From Sipunculus nudus (lineage: Eukaryota; Annelida; Sipuncula; Golfingiida; Sipunculidae): a DNA stretch of 64,000 nucleotides. The stretch is taken from contig CM049308.1 of the NCBI GenBank assembly GCA_026874595.1, positions 22,667,867 through 22,731,866 on the forward strand, given 5' to 3'. Below the pieces are notes generated by a model that was not told the DNA's origin, made no database searches, and saw only the letters and a program-made list of their open reading frames with translations. Of this stretch, positions 11,157 through 23,440 are shown piece by piece. How positions within the stretch are numbered: position 1 is the stretch's first letter; every line of letters begins with the position of its first letter. The position numbers and the translations under genes were made by a program.

Positions 11157-14100
11157 TTTTTAATGTGGTTCACTATATGCTATAACGATTCTTTGTGCTA
11201 GGATTCTCCAGGAAACCCTTTCCCCTATAAAAAGTCAGCAAAGAATGGCTATTCAACAAATCACAGAAAGAAATATATTACGTTTTGGAAAAAGACGTGA
11301 GGCACATATAGGGTCTAGGAATAATTAGTGAGTTTTTGTTGTATGATAAACAACATGAGTACGACATCATCATTGCTGGAATAATGACAATATAATATAC
11401 ATAAAGACTGCATTCATATAGAAGCCATCTACCGTGAAACTAATATGAAGAAATTGTATGACTATAGCAAAGTAAAAGATTAAAAAGGTTGCTTGGTATA
11501 AATTGAAGCTCAGAGGATATCACAGAAAAAGTTTTTAGTTGTCAGTTTAGGGTAAACTTAAGACTGAAAACAGACTCATTATTGTGTCAGCGAAGGCTCT
11601 TGCACGCGAACATACGACGTATAGATACAGGTGAATAGATTCCTTTAGGATTTAATATTTGTCCTTATCTTTATGATTGACCTGCAATAAGCAGGTCGGG
11701 TCGAACACTGACAATGCTACTAGATATAAAAGCAATTTAATGATTTCGGTGCAAGAGTCATTGGCAAAGAAATCAGTGGTTATCTACTTTGCCTCTTAGC
11801 CAATTGACACAAAAAGTTATGTTCGGATTTTGCTGAATATATGTAGAGGGGTAGGGTAAAACCATATGAACAATTCATTACATTTTGGAGGTATTCAGAA
11901 TCACCATAATAAACTTTTTTCTTAATACAATTATGACAAAGGACGATTTCTTTGTCCCCGTGTAGAAGCCGCCTATTCGTATGTAATTTTTCTGCCACTC
12001 GCCAGGTGAAACCGGTTACTTAAGCGTGGCAGTGTTTATACATGAAAAGTGTACACATGAACACATGTCACATGATTTATAGAAAGATTCTGGCGGAGGT
12101 TTGTAGGCTCTTACTGCAGAACCTGTGTGTTAATAGAACCCATATCAGTTTAAAGATGCACTGGTATTATATTTTCAAATTCCCTGGAGTTTGCGGATCC
12201 TAAAAGAAAATATGTATTATGTGTGTTGGTGGGACTTCATTTTGAACAACCTTTTTTGTAAAAAAAACCCCATAAATTTGCCGAACAATTGAGACCATGG
12301 TTATCATGAAAAAGATACTTATAATGTATATATCAAGATACCTGTAAACCCATTAAAATTATGTAAAATGGTGGCCGTGCAACAGGTCTCGATTCCCAGT
12401 GTTGATCAAACAGTCATTTGATCTTTGTTTTGCTTTGAATTTAAAAAAAAAATCTTCCTTTTGAGAGAGTAAAATTCCTTTGAAGGTGTTATGATGGATA
12501 TCGATGGTCAATAGGATAAGAGTGGACCCGCAAGACCGCGAATTGCACGAAAATCCTTGGCTCGGGCAGAGCATGCTTTCTGGCCATGGTCTTTACGGGC
12601 CAGTGACCTCGAAATGCAGGAAAATTCCTGGGCGCCTCCTGAAAAAGCGTGACATGCGTGCATGGAGGACCTTAAAGCACAAAAGAAATAGGGGCACCTA
12701 CTGGGGCAATATTAAAATTATTAATTATGCAACTTAATAGAAAAAAACTCCGCAAAAGAAAACAAATTTGTCCTAGAAGAAGACACCGACTAGAAACAAA
12801 CAATTGCGTATTAATTATATAGATAATAATTGGATTATTATTAATGGATAATAATAATTGGATAATTATAATAATTGGAATACAACCTATTCCAAATATT
12901 CAATCCCGCACCTCATATTTCCAATTATAGACTCGCGGAATAATTTACTCGGTCAACAGGGACAGAAGGGAACCTCCTTGCCGTGTGTACTTTTCTGCGG
13001 TTTACCGCATATTAGAGGGCGTGTTATGTTATGCAGAGTAAAAACCCATCTCCATCCGGCAGCTTCTCTCTGGGCATTTTTCTGCAGTTTGCATGTGGTT
13101 GGAGCGTTTTTGGTTTATCGAACGCAGATGTCCAGAGAAGTTATTGGTAGAAATTCAGAAGCGGATCCATGGGTAGGGCCAAGAGGGTTTAGACCCCCCC
13201 CCCCCTAATTTCAGCTGCCGCAACCTTTTTTAAGGGTTTCAGACTAATTTTAGCGGCCTGGACCCCCCCCCCCCCCTTTTTTTCTTGACCTAGGGACCTT
13301 TTTATTGTCATTAGTCCTCCTTGGTTGGACCCCTGACTGACTGAAGATGCACCTACGAGCGTTCCGGTTGGTAGGGTCTTAGACCCGTTCCTTGAGTGTC
13401 CCTATGCAAAGAATGGTGATTGGAGCCGTAGACGCAGATGCCACCAAGCAAAGCAGAGATCCTTTTCAGCCGCCAGCTTGCCCAGGGGGCAATTTACAGT
13501 AGGAGGAGAAGGGGGGTGGGGGTGGGGGGGGGGGGCAACAGCACCCACAGGTACAACGCAGAAGTCGGAACATCCGTAAGCAGGCACAACAGCAGAGACA
13601 ATGCCCCCATGAACCAACCGCTGTAGGACACTCCGAGGTTTGCATCGCCAATATCGTCACCAGCAAGGGTTGGACCCCTCCTTTTCCTAAATATTGGATC
13701 CTCCCCTGATTAATTGTTTCCTTCACTCAATAGGCATTAATATATGACCGGTAAGCCTACCTGAGTACGGCCCAGGGTAAACGCACTGCAATGGCCATTC
13801 ATCCGGTTTTATCGATTTCGTGGTAAACATGTTGCTAATCTTAACATTATAGCTCACAAACAAACGTGGATATCCATCTCTGTAGTAAAATTTATTCTCT
13901 GTGTCACATATAAGTTGTCGATCACCTAAAAACCCGTGCGAGGCATGCTTGTGGTCATGCGGTTAGAAATCAACAGCATGCAGGTGCATATACCAATATG
14001 CTGAGTTACTAATGAATTTTTCTCGCACATGGTAGTCGTTGCTAGAAATTAAATAAACATGTCTAATAATTTGTCTGGTTTACTCTTGTCGACAGCAAAC

Positions 14101-15191
14101 CTGTATACAGCCATTAAGCATTTTAAAAATGACGAAAATATTTGTATCCTCATCGACCCTGGCAGTGCGATTCTCGTCATGACTAAGCATGGCACTCTGA
14201 TATATCGATACACTCCCTTTACCAGTATCGAGTAACTGTAAATGGTGGCCCTGCAGGGCTAGGACACATTATTATAACTAGAGGCCCATTCTTAAAAATA
14301 ATTATATGATAATGAGTGAACAAACATATATGGTGCTCTTCACCCGAAACATTTCTCGGATCATTTACTAAGTAAACTCTGCCCCATATATAATGGAGAC
14401 AGGGCCCATTGTAAATTAATGGCTGAACATGTGAAATATTATACTATAAGCAAATTTTGCCTAGATGGTAAAATTCAGGGCGAGTGGTTATTTCCATATA
14501 TATATATAAATATATGTGTGTGTGTGTATAACTGCAGATTTTTTATTCATGCTTGCACAATGTATCAGCTTAGATACGCCCTGAATTTTATATAAAATAA
14601 TCAAATAACGATAATGTTCAAAAATAATTTCTATTTTTTAGGAGGGCAAGGCGCCCTTATAACCCGTCATTTGCCGCATCTCGCCTTGCCCATAACCAAG
14701 GCGGCACTGGTTTTTGATAATCTATCATCTCTTCTACAAACCGTATAGCGTTCGGTTCTGCAAAGCGTCGCATATTATATACATATCGCTGAGACATGCC
14801 AGCTTGGGATTACGTTACTCCTTTTATCCGCAAAAGGCAAATAAATTGTAACTCATTATTACAATTTCTCACAATGCGTAAGTGAATCAGGGTCAGAGGC
14901 TGTAGCTTCAACGACCTTTCAGATAAATGGGAAGGTATATCTCTTGACATTTGCATATTAATTAATACACCATGTAACAAAGGAGGAGGAGTCCTTGAAG
15001 GTTTTACATATGTGACTGAAGTACACGTTCTTATGCGACAGTTCAAGGAGGCGTATGTTGGATACGATGCATTATTGCTGAACCCGATGCATGTGTTCTA
15101 AGATTCAGCGATTCACCGAGGAGCAGTTGCTAAGTACAGACAGGTGGCGCTGCTTGCGTTTTTCCTATTCCATACCAGATGCGGTTTCCTA
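11157..15191. other. Intergenic region, no supported gene
   Basis: No exon is supported. Low-complexity C and G runs occur at about 13193-13205, 13262-13276 and 13512-13536. Sequences such as 'gcggatccatgggtagggcc' (about 13160) and 'ttggatcctcccctg' (about 13700) resemble degraded hAT-type ends, but no target duplication was found for them. An ORF at 12504-12737 with many R and K codons has no recognised homologue. Confidence 0.5.
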
Positions 15192-15683
15192 GCTTAATTG
15201 AAGGTATACGTTGTTAAGCTATAATGTTTCCTCACTCAGTGACACTCCATAAAAGCAGTGGTTGTACGCTGCATTTGTTCTATAGCACCTTTCACTTTAC
15301 TGCTTACTGTTGAAGAATTTGCTTGGTTTCACCACCAGACGTTTTTCACTGAACCAATTATGTTCAGACCAATGGGGAGGGCGTATCGAACTGTGCATCC
15401 AAGTGTAAGACCTGCGATATCCCGCTCTCATTAATGAAGCTTAATTGAAGGTATGTTGTCAAGCTATAATATTTCCTCACTCAGTGGCACTCCATATATA
15501 AGCAGTGGTTGTGCGATAAATTCCACTGTAGCTCCTTTCAGTTAACCACCGCTTACTGTTGAAGAGTTTGCTGGGTTTCACCACCAGACGTTTGGCACTG
15601 AGCCAATTATGTTCAGACAAAAAGGGCGTATCGAACTGTGCAACCAAGTGTAAGACCTGCGATATCCCGCTCCCATTAATGAA
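15192..15683 (+). repeat. Tandem duplication, two units of about 245 bp
   Basis: Unit 1 (15192-15438) and unit 2 (15439-about 15683) both begin GCTTAATTGAAGGTAT. They share 'cctcactcagtg', 'ttcaccaccagacgttt', 'ccaattatgttcaga' and 'taagacctgcgatatcccgctc'. Period is 247 bp with small indels. The minus-strand 106-aa ORF over it is incidental. Confidence 0.9.
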
Positions 15684-15714
15684 CTCTGAACAAGAATAGC
15701 CCTCAACCGGCCGA

Positions 15715-16128
15715 CTAAAGGTGGCATTCCATACATGCATATGCAGTATGTATGCGTGACGCATGTGCATACTGCAGCTGGGAATCATGGCCATCACATT
15801 TTCTCAGAGTGATTCCATGCAAACGTATGCGTATAGACGTATATGCTTTTGCAGCTTATTTCGATCGCTCAGGGTAGCGATTGAAAACGCATTTATATAC
15901 GCCTGCTAACGGAAGGGGAAATTTCAAGTTTTGACGTCAGTGATAGGGTATTCCCCTGGCAGATGACGTCTCTACTCATACAGCTCTATACTTTAAGGCC
16001 CGATTTTGCTTCATATGTATACCGTATACGCATACGTATGAATGGAATCACAGACGTCCGTTTTTTTAGCTGCATACGCATGCGTGCTGCATACGTACCG
16101 CATACGCATGTACGGAATACCAGCTTAA
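15715..16128. mobile_element. TTAA-bounded MITE with CATACG-rich palindromic arms, copy 1
   Basis: The left end CTAAAGGTGGCATTCCATAC is mirrored by the right end, which read in reverse complement is CTTTAAGCTGGTATTCCGTA. The arms are rich in CATACGCATACG and its complement. The right end coincides with the TTAA at 16125-16128 that also starts copy 2. TTAA targets are typical of piggyBac and Kolobok elements. No transposase is present. Confidence 0.7.
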
Positions 16129-16534
16129 AGGTGTATGGCATTTCATACATGCGTATGTATATGCAGTATGTATGCAAAAGCAGCTGGGAATTGGACACAT
16201 TATATCCTTTTGGAATGATTCCATACATGCATGTGTATGCAGTACGTATGCGTATATATGTATGCGTATGTAGCACGTTTCGATCAGGATAGCGAGTGAA
16301 GACGCAAACGCATGCTAACGGACGTGGAAGTTCCACACTTTGACGTCACTGATAGGTATTCCTCTGACAGATTGCTACTCTGCTCATACAGCTCTATACT
16401 TTGGGCCCGATTTTGCTACATACGTACCGTATACGCATACATATGAATGGAATCACAGGCGTCCGTTTTATAGTTACATATACTTTCTGCATATACGCAT
16501 ACGTACCTCATACACATATGGAATGCTAGCTTAA
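16125..16534. mobile_element. TTAA-bounded MITE, copy 2 (head-to-tail with copy 1)
   Basis: Starts TTAAAGGTGTATGGCATTTC and ends GGAATGCTAGCTTAA, giving TTAA on both sides. It repeats the copy-1 interior with a 410-bp period, including 'cagctctatacttt', 'cccgattttgct' and 'gaatggaatcacag'. The tandem arrangement sharing one TTAA suggests either insertion at the end of copy 1 or a tandem duplication. Confidence 0.72.
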
Positions 16535-17369
16535 GACTTGTACAAGATGAATGTAGCGCACATGCAGTTACTGTGTCAAAAGAATATCATATTTATTAAT
16601 CAACCTCACCAGCAGCTAGACCTGACAATAAATATTGTGTAAAGGTATACTATATGTATACTTTATGAATATATAGGTCATGCATACTACTTTTCAAGAC
16701 CAAACATTTCACAGCTCCGGTCTACTTACAAGATCTATAATTCATTCGTATACATATATATACACATCCGGTATGTGCTCTCTTTGTAACACGTACAAAG
16801 TCTACCATGGTTGCTCAGAGAGCATTTTGTGGGACAGGTCCTGCTTTGTTGAATTCATTACCTATGGAATTTAGACAAACTGAGATCTTATAGCCACTTT
16901 TTAAGAAGCTCAAGACATACTTATGTCTGCAATATTTTGATGACCTGTGATTTTGCAGATTGTGCAGAGTTTTACTTCTATACCGTGATTTTAATCATTT
17001 CATATAGGTTTAATGTCACATCATATTGTATAATACTGGATTATGTGCATTTTCTATCTATAGCCTAAGTAACATCTAAATTTTAGTCATGCATCTTTAT
17101 TTTAACGAATATTATATTCACAGTCATTTTCTTTGCAATTCCTTGCTTGTTATATAACGTTTTTGAGCAAATCAACGTGGATTTTACTCTTTAAAAAGTA
17201 ATATATTATTATATTATTATTATTTTATGTGTTTAAAGGTGGATGCGTTTTTGGTACCTCTCATGCATGCAGATTCTCACAGTGTACTTGTGAAATTTGA
17301 GTTAAAAATTATTTGCTATCAATTACAAGCTAACTGTAACCAGACTGATCCTCGGTTCGTCAGCCATTT
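16535..17369. other. Intergenic, nothing recognised
   Basis: AT-rich sequence with short ATT repeats near 17203-17224. No exon, RNA gene or repeat end is seen. Confidence 0.5.
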
Positions 17370-17759
17370 GTATTTAGCAGTGACGTCAATTAACCTTCGG
17401 GGGGGTGGGGGGTGGACACGCGTTTGAGGGTAATCAAGGTTGGGAAAAAACAGACATATATACATATCCTTTTATTGTCTGTGCGACACATTTCACATAT
17501 ATACCAATAACGTATAAGGTTTAAAAAAATAAGGTATATATTAATTCGAAACCATTTTAGATATAAAATATTTCATAGTAAACCTAGAAATGGAACCAAA
17601 GTCTATTATTCTTCTTATAAATATATTTCATTTCCAATATATAGATATTATTCTCTCAATAATAGGGGGGGGGGATTTACAATGACCACCCCTTGCTAAA
17701 AAGTTGGAGGATATTTAACCCCCATCCCCCACCCCTGCATTGAGGCCCCTGGTATTTAG
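17370..17759 (-). mobile_element. hAT-type MITE copy A with 8-bp TSD
   Basis: The element is 17378-17751. Its ends are CAGTGACGTCAAT on the left and, read inwards from the right, CAGGGGCCTCAAT. A perfect 8-bp target duplication GTATTTAG flanks it (17370-17377 and 17752-17759). CAG-starting short inverted ends plus 8-bp duplications are the hallmark of the hAT superfamily. The interior has a G/C run near each end and matches copy B in reverse complement. No transposase. Confidence 0.9.
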
Positions 17760-18207
17760 GTATCAATCTAAACATCTATACTATATCTAGATGATACTAT
17801 TAATATAGATACACTACCTCTCTAGTGATAATGGTATGAAATAAATCCTCCAGAGTCACTGATATACGTATCATATGTTTGAGTACACCTATTATGTCTG
17901 ACTCACTGTAACCCTAAGACTGGTTCAGTGAAGATAAACTGGATATAACTAGATCAGTTTTCCGTGCTTTAGTTATACAAGATACCAACAAGTAAAAAGG
18001 GAAAAGATCACACGGTCTCTAGTTACACATGGAGTTAGAGAATTAAATAATCGTTCCACACCTGAAAATCGATTTGTTTTAATCTGGATAAAAATAAGAG
18101 AATAATTAATTAATTGCCTACTGTATTAAATGTTAAAATTTATATAATGTTGATAAAAGAGTAATTCTATGATATAGTACATGATATTTTACATATAATA
18201 TAATCAT
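17760..18207. other. Intergenic, nothing recognised
   Basis: AT-rich unique-looking sequence ending in TCAT, which forms the left target duplication of the LTR at 18208. Confidence 0.5.
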
Positions 18208-19035
18208 TGTTACAGGTGCTCTTTTTATTGTGTGACAGGGGCGTAACTCGTGTTGTGGCGCCCCCGCCGGGCCGCTTGTTGGACTCTATGTTTAATCCGT
18301 ACTGGTTGAACTCTCGTTGTCATGCTAGCTTGGGGCTTTCTCGCCTGGCCGAGGTCACGTGTGGATCCTGGTATGTGGAGGCATAGCGATGTTCTACTAG
18401 ATGATTCCTGTAACGCGTGTTTACTGTTTATTATGTTAGATCCTTAGACTGATCGAGAAGTGGAAAATTCTCGGCTTGGGACAGGAAGTTATAAAAGGGG
18501 GCTGTGTTTTAGAGCCGAGAGAGAGGGTGAAGATTCCAGGGGACACAGACGTGTGTATGTCAGTTTGTGGGACCTGTCCGATTATCCAGTAATTTCAGAG
18601 ATTCTGCTTTCACTAATTCTATACAATTTAATGCTGCCTGCCTCAAGTTTACTCAAGGGCTTTACATTGGACTGTTATTCTCCGAAAGGATTGGTGTGGA
18701 CTTTTCATCCGGCATAGGCATTTTAAAGAGCTTGTCGTTGTGACGGTGGTGGTATCCAGGTCCTGTGCGCATTGTTTATTTTATTGTGTGATTGTATTGA
18801 TTTGTTGTTATACCGCTGTTTTACTGTATAATTGTATTGATTTAATTTATTCTAATGTTAGGGTTGTTTTAAGAATAAATTATAGTTATTTGTTAACAAA
18901 AACCACTGACTTCTTTATTCATTCTCCTAGACATTTCACGCTGCCTAGTGTTACAGAATCTGATTTTTTTTATCTCCATTACAAAATTTGTTTTCATCAC
19001 GCATACGTGATCCGTGTATATTAGGTTCCGTAACA
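18208..19035 (+). mobile_element. Solo LTR, copy 1 (828 bp)
   Basis: Begins TGTTACAGGTGCTC and ends GGTTCCGTAACA, so the ends form TGTTAC/GTAACA. TCAT precedes and follows it, consistent with a 4-bp target duplication. A TATA-like GTTATAAAAGGGG sits near 18490, about where the U3/R boundary should be. Copy 2 at 21059 shares the ends and the U3 ('tttaatccgtactggttgaactc', 'gagaagtggaaaattctcggcttgg'). The middle and U5 differ in length. No gag/pol, primer-binding site or polypurine tract follows, so this is a solo LTR. Gypsy-like or other class cannot be set. Confidence 0.85.
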
Positions 19036-20230
19036 TCATATGATAACATAACGATATTATTAATACATTTGTCAAGCCCGGCGCGAAGGTGGGTGCAAAA
19101 AAGTAATGAAGAAACAAAGAATAGGCTTAAGTAACCTGATATAACACGGGACTGGTGAGAACAATGAAAAGACGAACAGCTGGACTGAAGAAACGGCACC
19201 ATGGATACCAAAGCCAGAGGCAGACCGTCCAAATCTGGTCCAGAGCAGACGATGAAGCATGGCCTTATGGGATAAGCATCGCAGTGGGCGCGCGATTGTC
19301 TGTGTCCCTGATGAATCAATATATCTGTTCGTTATAAATAATATTTCAAGGAAACAAATATTTGATCGTCTTTACTAATATGTAATTCTTCTCGTTTGCT
19401 TGTTATTTTAGAGTATAACGTATAGATACGTAAGTACCGTGACAAACTTCTTTGAATTGATAAATGCCGAAGTCGTCGATCCTGGTTGGAAGACTGGTTG
19501 GAAGACAGCTAACACTGACTGCTGATTCAATATTGATAACTAGCATTGAAGTAATACACACAAATGAAAACGGGCGCGGCGACAGATATTGAATAATTTA
19601 GTTCATCTATTCATATGAACACATTTGATTCAATATGCATGCGTAAAAGCACTGTATATATAAGGATTCATAAAGTATAGACAATGGTCTATGGTAAGTC
19701 AAATACTATATGTTTAGTGCGCAATACTATATGTTAAAGGCACGCTGTCTTCAGGCCGACGAATTTCTTCAAAATTCGGGGGCGCGAGCCCATGCCCACC
19801 ATTACTTAATAAATAACGAATAACCAGTAAACGCATACACATCTATCACAATGGAACTTTTTGAAGGAAATTTCGGTCACGTGATCAGCAAAATACAAAA
19901 TAAATAAATAAATAAGCTCTATAGTTCCGCAGCAGAATCAGCTATATCTACGTCTGTGTGATGATATATCAAATCTGTGAGTGTTACTATTAAATGTACC
20001 TGACCTGTGAGGTTTCACATTCAGGATGTGTCTTTCATCTCATCAAAATATTTCCAAGAAGGAGTTGTTCTGGGAAATAATTTGAAGGAATGAAAAACTA
20101 ATTCTTTAACTGAACAGGTTGCCGATTTAAAACGGATAAGTGTGTGTGTATATATATATATAGATATATATATATATATATACATGTATATATACATATA
20201 CCGTGTATGCATGTGTATATAAGCCTACAC

Positions 20231-20291
<61 letters not shown>

Positions 20292-20702
20292 AGTGTACAT
20301 GAATAAAAATAAATAAATATATATATAGGCTGCAGCCTCTTTAGCATATAATTAAACAATGAATAAACTTAAAATTTCCCTTTGTTATGTTGTGTTTTAC
20401 ACATCATGTATAACTGATGTTACTTTATATATCCCATGTGAACAAAATAAAAGTCAAATACAGTCATCAGTTGTTCTGTTTAAGGGTCAGCACTAAAAAC
20501 AAAAGCTTTGTAATTTGTACTCTTCATATATAATGATGAGTATAACAATATAGGATTATATATCGACAGCAGCTTATGTAAAAAAGTATTGCAACAAACA
20601 TGCAACTTTTTAACTTTCATGCCGTGGTCTGTTATTGTCCGATAGCCTGACATGAGCCCATGACAGTTGCTTATCAGCTGGACAACGGCTATCGGCCAAT
20701 CA
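19036..20702. other. Intergenic with (TA)n
   Basis: No gene supported. Contains (TA)n-rich tracts at about 20149-20185 and 20231-20290. Between the two LTR copies there is no retroviral coding sequence, which argues against the copies being the two ends of one element. Confidence 0.55.
20231..20290. repeat. (TA)n microsatellite
   Basis: About 26 TA units followed by related TTTATA sequence. Confidence 0.95.
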
Positions 20703-20998
20703 CAGGGGCGTCAATATGGGGGGTGGGGGTGGGGGGTAAGGGGGGGAATGGTCAATGTAATCCCCCCACCCCCCACTGTTCAGAGAATAATAGTTATATA
20801 TTGCAAATGAAATATATTAATAAATAGAAATTATAGTCTTTGGTTCCATTTATGAGTTTGCTATGAAATGTAAACCTGGTTTTGAATTAACTTATACTGG
20901 AAACAAAATGCCTTATTTTCTTAAATCTTATACTTAATTGTAATATATGTGAAATGTGATTAAGAATATATATTTGAAATGTGTCATGCAGACGCAAA

Positions 20999-21000
<2 letters not shown>

Positions 21001-21058
<58 letters not shown>
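21001..21058. repeat. (TA)n target of the LTR
   Basis: About 28 TA units left of the solo LTR. The tract resumes right of it at 21607, showing that the LTR landed inside the microsatellite. Confidence 0.95.
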
Positions 21059-21062
<4 letters not shown>

Positions 21063-21606
21063 ACAGGTGCTCTTTTTATTATGTGGCTTGGGCGTAACTC
21101 CTGTTGTGGCGCTCGTGTCTGGCCGCGTATTGCATTCTTTGTTTAATCCGTACTGGTTGAACTCTTGTTGTTATGCTGGCTTGGGGCGAGATCATGTGTA
21201 CACCATGGTGTGTTGGGGCTCGGCGATGTCTTTCTAGAGAATTCCTGAAACGCGTGTTTTCTTTGATTGCGCAAGATCTTATAGACTGTTCGAGAAGTGG
21301 AAAATTCTCGGCTTGGGGTGTGAAGGTATATAAAGGGACTGTGTTTTAGAACGGAAGGGCAGAGAGAGAACATTAGAGCAGGTTCCAGCGGACGCAGAGG
21401 CGTGTGTCAGGACCTTATCCGTTGAATGCGGCAAACATAGATTTTCAAGGACTTTCTCCTGGATTTTATGCATTTGGACTTCAGTTTACTTTCTTGGTTG
21501 TTGCAAGAACTTTCCACTGGACTGTCATTCTCCGAGAGTTTACATTTAAAGGACTTATTTGTGTTCATCACGCATACGTGATCTGTTTATATTAGGTTCC
21601 GTAACA
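21059..21606 (+). mobile_element. Solo LTR, copy 2 (548 bp)
   Basis: Starts TGTTACAGGTGCTC and ends GGTTCCGTAACA, as copy 1 does. Both sides are ATAT, so the duplication cannot be read uniquely. A canonical TATATAAAG lies at about 21330. It is 280 bp shorter than copy 1 in the R/U5 part. Shared end-proximal text includes 'ttcatcacgcatacgtgatc'. No internal region remains. Confidence 0.88.
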
Positions 21607-21715
21607 ATATATATATATATATATATATAATATTATATATATGAGAGAGTGTGTATGTCCCTGCCATCCCCCACCCCCCTACCCTGGAAGATAAATTGAC
21701 GCCACTGGCCAATCA

Positions 21716-22500
21716 CAGGCAGCGAAGGACTCTGCCCCTCTGGGGTAACTCTCTTGCCCTGGTGATCCCCCTCTCTTTCCATGCATCGAGCAGTGTACCC
21801 TTCTATGCCTGCCCTCTTTTGCATGCATGAGTGTGGATTTATTTCACCTGAGTCGGCTTAGACCATGTCTGCATTAAGAACTGCAGTCATCTTTCCTAAC
21901 CTAATAAGTATCTTTCTGTTTCATCTCTAGTTTAAATAATAACTGCAGTCCTGATAATTTGAAAGTTTAGACTAAATTTTATTCTAGTAAATCAGTGCTG
22001 TTTTATCTCTTTAAATTGTGCGAGTGCATGTTGCCCAAGCCCAATTTCCTTCTAAAATTAATAAGCAACTACAACTTAATCCAGTAGGGTTTGTGTAAAA
22101 CCACGCATAATAATAATGTTAACAATATTGACCTCGAGAGCTTACAACAATAAAAGCACATTGGGGTACGGATGGGAAAAACGTACATATAATATATATA
22201 GGTGTGATAATATCATAACTATATTCCAGAAACAAGCGTGGCTATGAGAGTGGGTTGTTGTGGCTCGTCCAAGGCTGGCGGTTTTCTCCGGTTTCCTTCA
22301 CCTCTTGACACAAGCGAACACCACCATCCGAACCATGGAGAATGCCTTGATTAGTTATAATGACTATTTGCAAATCCAAGTAAACTAAATATGTTTAAAA
22401 AAAAAAAACATATAGTGTGCTGAATATAATGCACTTTTATATATATATATATATATACTATAGGCCTATATGAGAACCGCTCAAAGGAATTCCGAAACTT
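21716..22500. other. Intergenic, nothing recognised
   Basis: No exon supported. A small (TA)n lies at about 22438-22457. Confidence 0.5.
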
Positions 22501-23440
22501 GGTATAATGATAGGGTCATGTGCACATGTGAATTGATGACATATCATTTGATGTGACCTCTGACCTTCCGTCTTTGAGTGGCGTCCATCAAATTGTTTCC
22601 AATTTAGGTGAAAATACATGTAAAGAGTGGTTTTATGTACAACAGGTTTTGCAAAATATCTATTTATGAGAATATCTCATGCAGGAAAAAAACTTTGCAT
22701 GCATGTTCGTTAACCTTGGATAGATTTCTGAAACACAACGCTGACGGAGCTACCAAGAATCATTTTAGCGCAGCATCCATCTTACATCTATTTTTTGGTT
22801 AAAATCACCAGGAGCGTCAATAAGGGGGGATGGGGGTATGTAAGACCACACATATACTCGAAAATTTATATTAATTGTAATATATTTGAAATATGTCGCA
22901 CAATACAATAAAAGGTGTGTGTATATATATATATTTAAATATATTTATTGAAAGGTGTCTGTGTCTTTTTTTTTTTATTAAAAAAAGGTGCCAATTTTGG
23001 ATACCCTCCCAAGCTGCGATTCAACCTCCCCTGAAGATAAATTGATGCCACTAAAAATTACACATATCTCATTACTGGTTCGATTTATTTACCTGAAATG
23101 TTGCCTGATCTCTGCATTTCCATTGACCTGGGGTAGCTTCATCTTATTCACAATCCTGGTGGCGCCTCTCTCAACCGTTTTCTAATATAGACTCTATTTA
23201 TGCCCATATTTCAGGAATGCTTTGAGACATTGTCTTGAAATGTTAAGTGCCATAGAACTTGGACAGCTTTATTTCGTTCACACGAGTGCTTGCGCCACCT
23301 ATAATCATTTTGTGTTGAGTCCATCCGTGCATTTATATTGTAGCAAAACAAACATATATCTCATGATATCATTTGCAAAATTCATATACTACGCATATAG
23401 GATATTAAATTTGGTATATAAAATGGATATGAGTGATCAA
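22500..23440 (+). mobile_element. Diverged Helitron-like unit array, split by a hAT MITE
   Basis: Phrases of the 280-bp family are recognisable: 'tgatgtgacctctgaccttccgtctttgagtggcgtcc', 'ggttaaaatcac', 'cacatatctcattactggttcga', 'cctggtggcgcc'. The array is cut at 22808 by hAT copy C and continues at 23054 with 'cacatatctc', as an uninterrupted unit would. Confidence 0.7.
22801..23061 (+). mobile_element. hAT-type MITE copy C inside a Helitron-like repeat
   Basis: The element is 22809-23053 (245 bp). It begins CAGGAGCGTCAAT and ends ATTGATGCCACTA. The flanking 8-mers are AAAATCAC (22801-22808) and AAAATTAC (23054-23061), a 7/8 match. The host repeat elsewhere reads 'ttaaaatcactcatatctc', so the pre-insertion sequence is confirmed by the family. 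Confidence 0.85.

Larger units (their letters stand above)
20695..21715 (+). mobile_element. hAT-type MITE copy B, interrupted by an LTR
   Basis: The element is 20703-21707. It starts CAGGGGCGTCAAT and ends ATTGACGCCACTG, flanked by the 8-bp duplication GCCAATCA (20695-20702 and 21708-21715). Copy A matches it in reverse complement. Inside is a (TA)n that holds the 548-bp solo LTR (21059-21606); without the LTR the element would be about 457 bp. The order of events is hAT insertion, TA expansion, then LTR insertion. Confidence 0.9.

Noticed and set aside
13158-13710. A further hAT element with GGATCC-type ends
   Set aside because: The ends are only loosely inverted and the flanking 8-mers do not match.
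18208-21606. One LTR retrotransposon with both LTRs
   Set aside because: Each LTR has its own flanking duplication or context, the 2 kb between has no gag/pol, and copy 2 is nested in a hAT MITE whose ends are intact.
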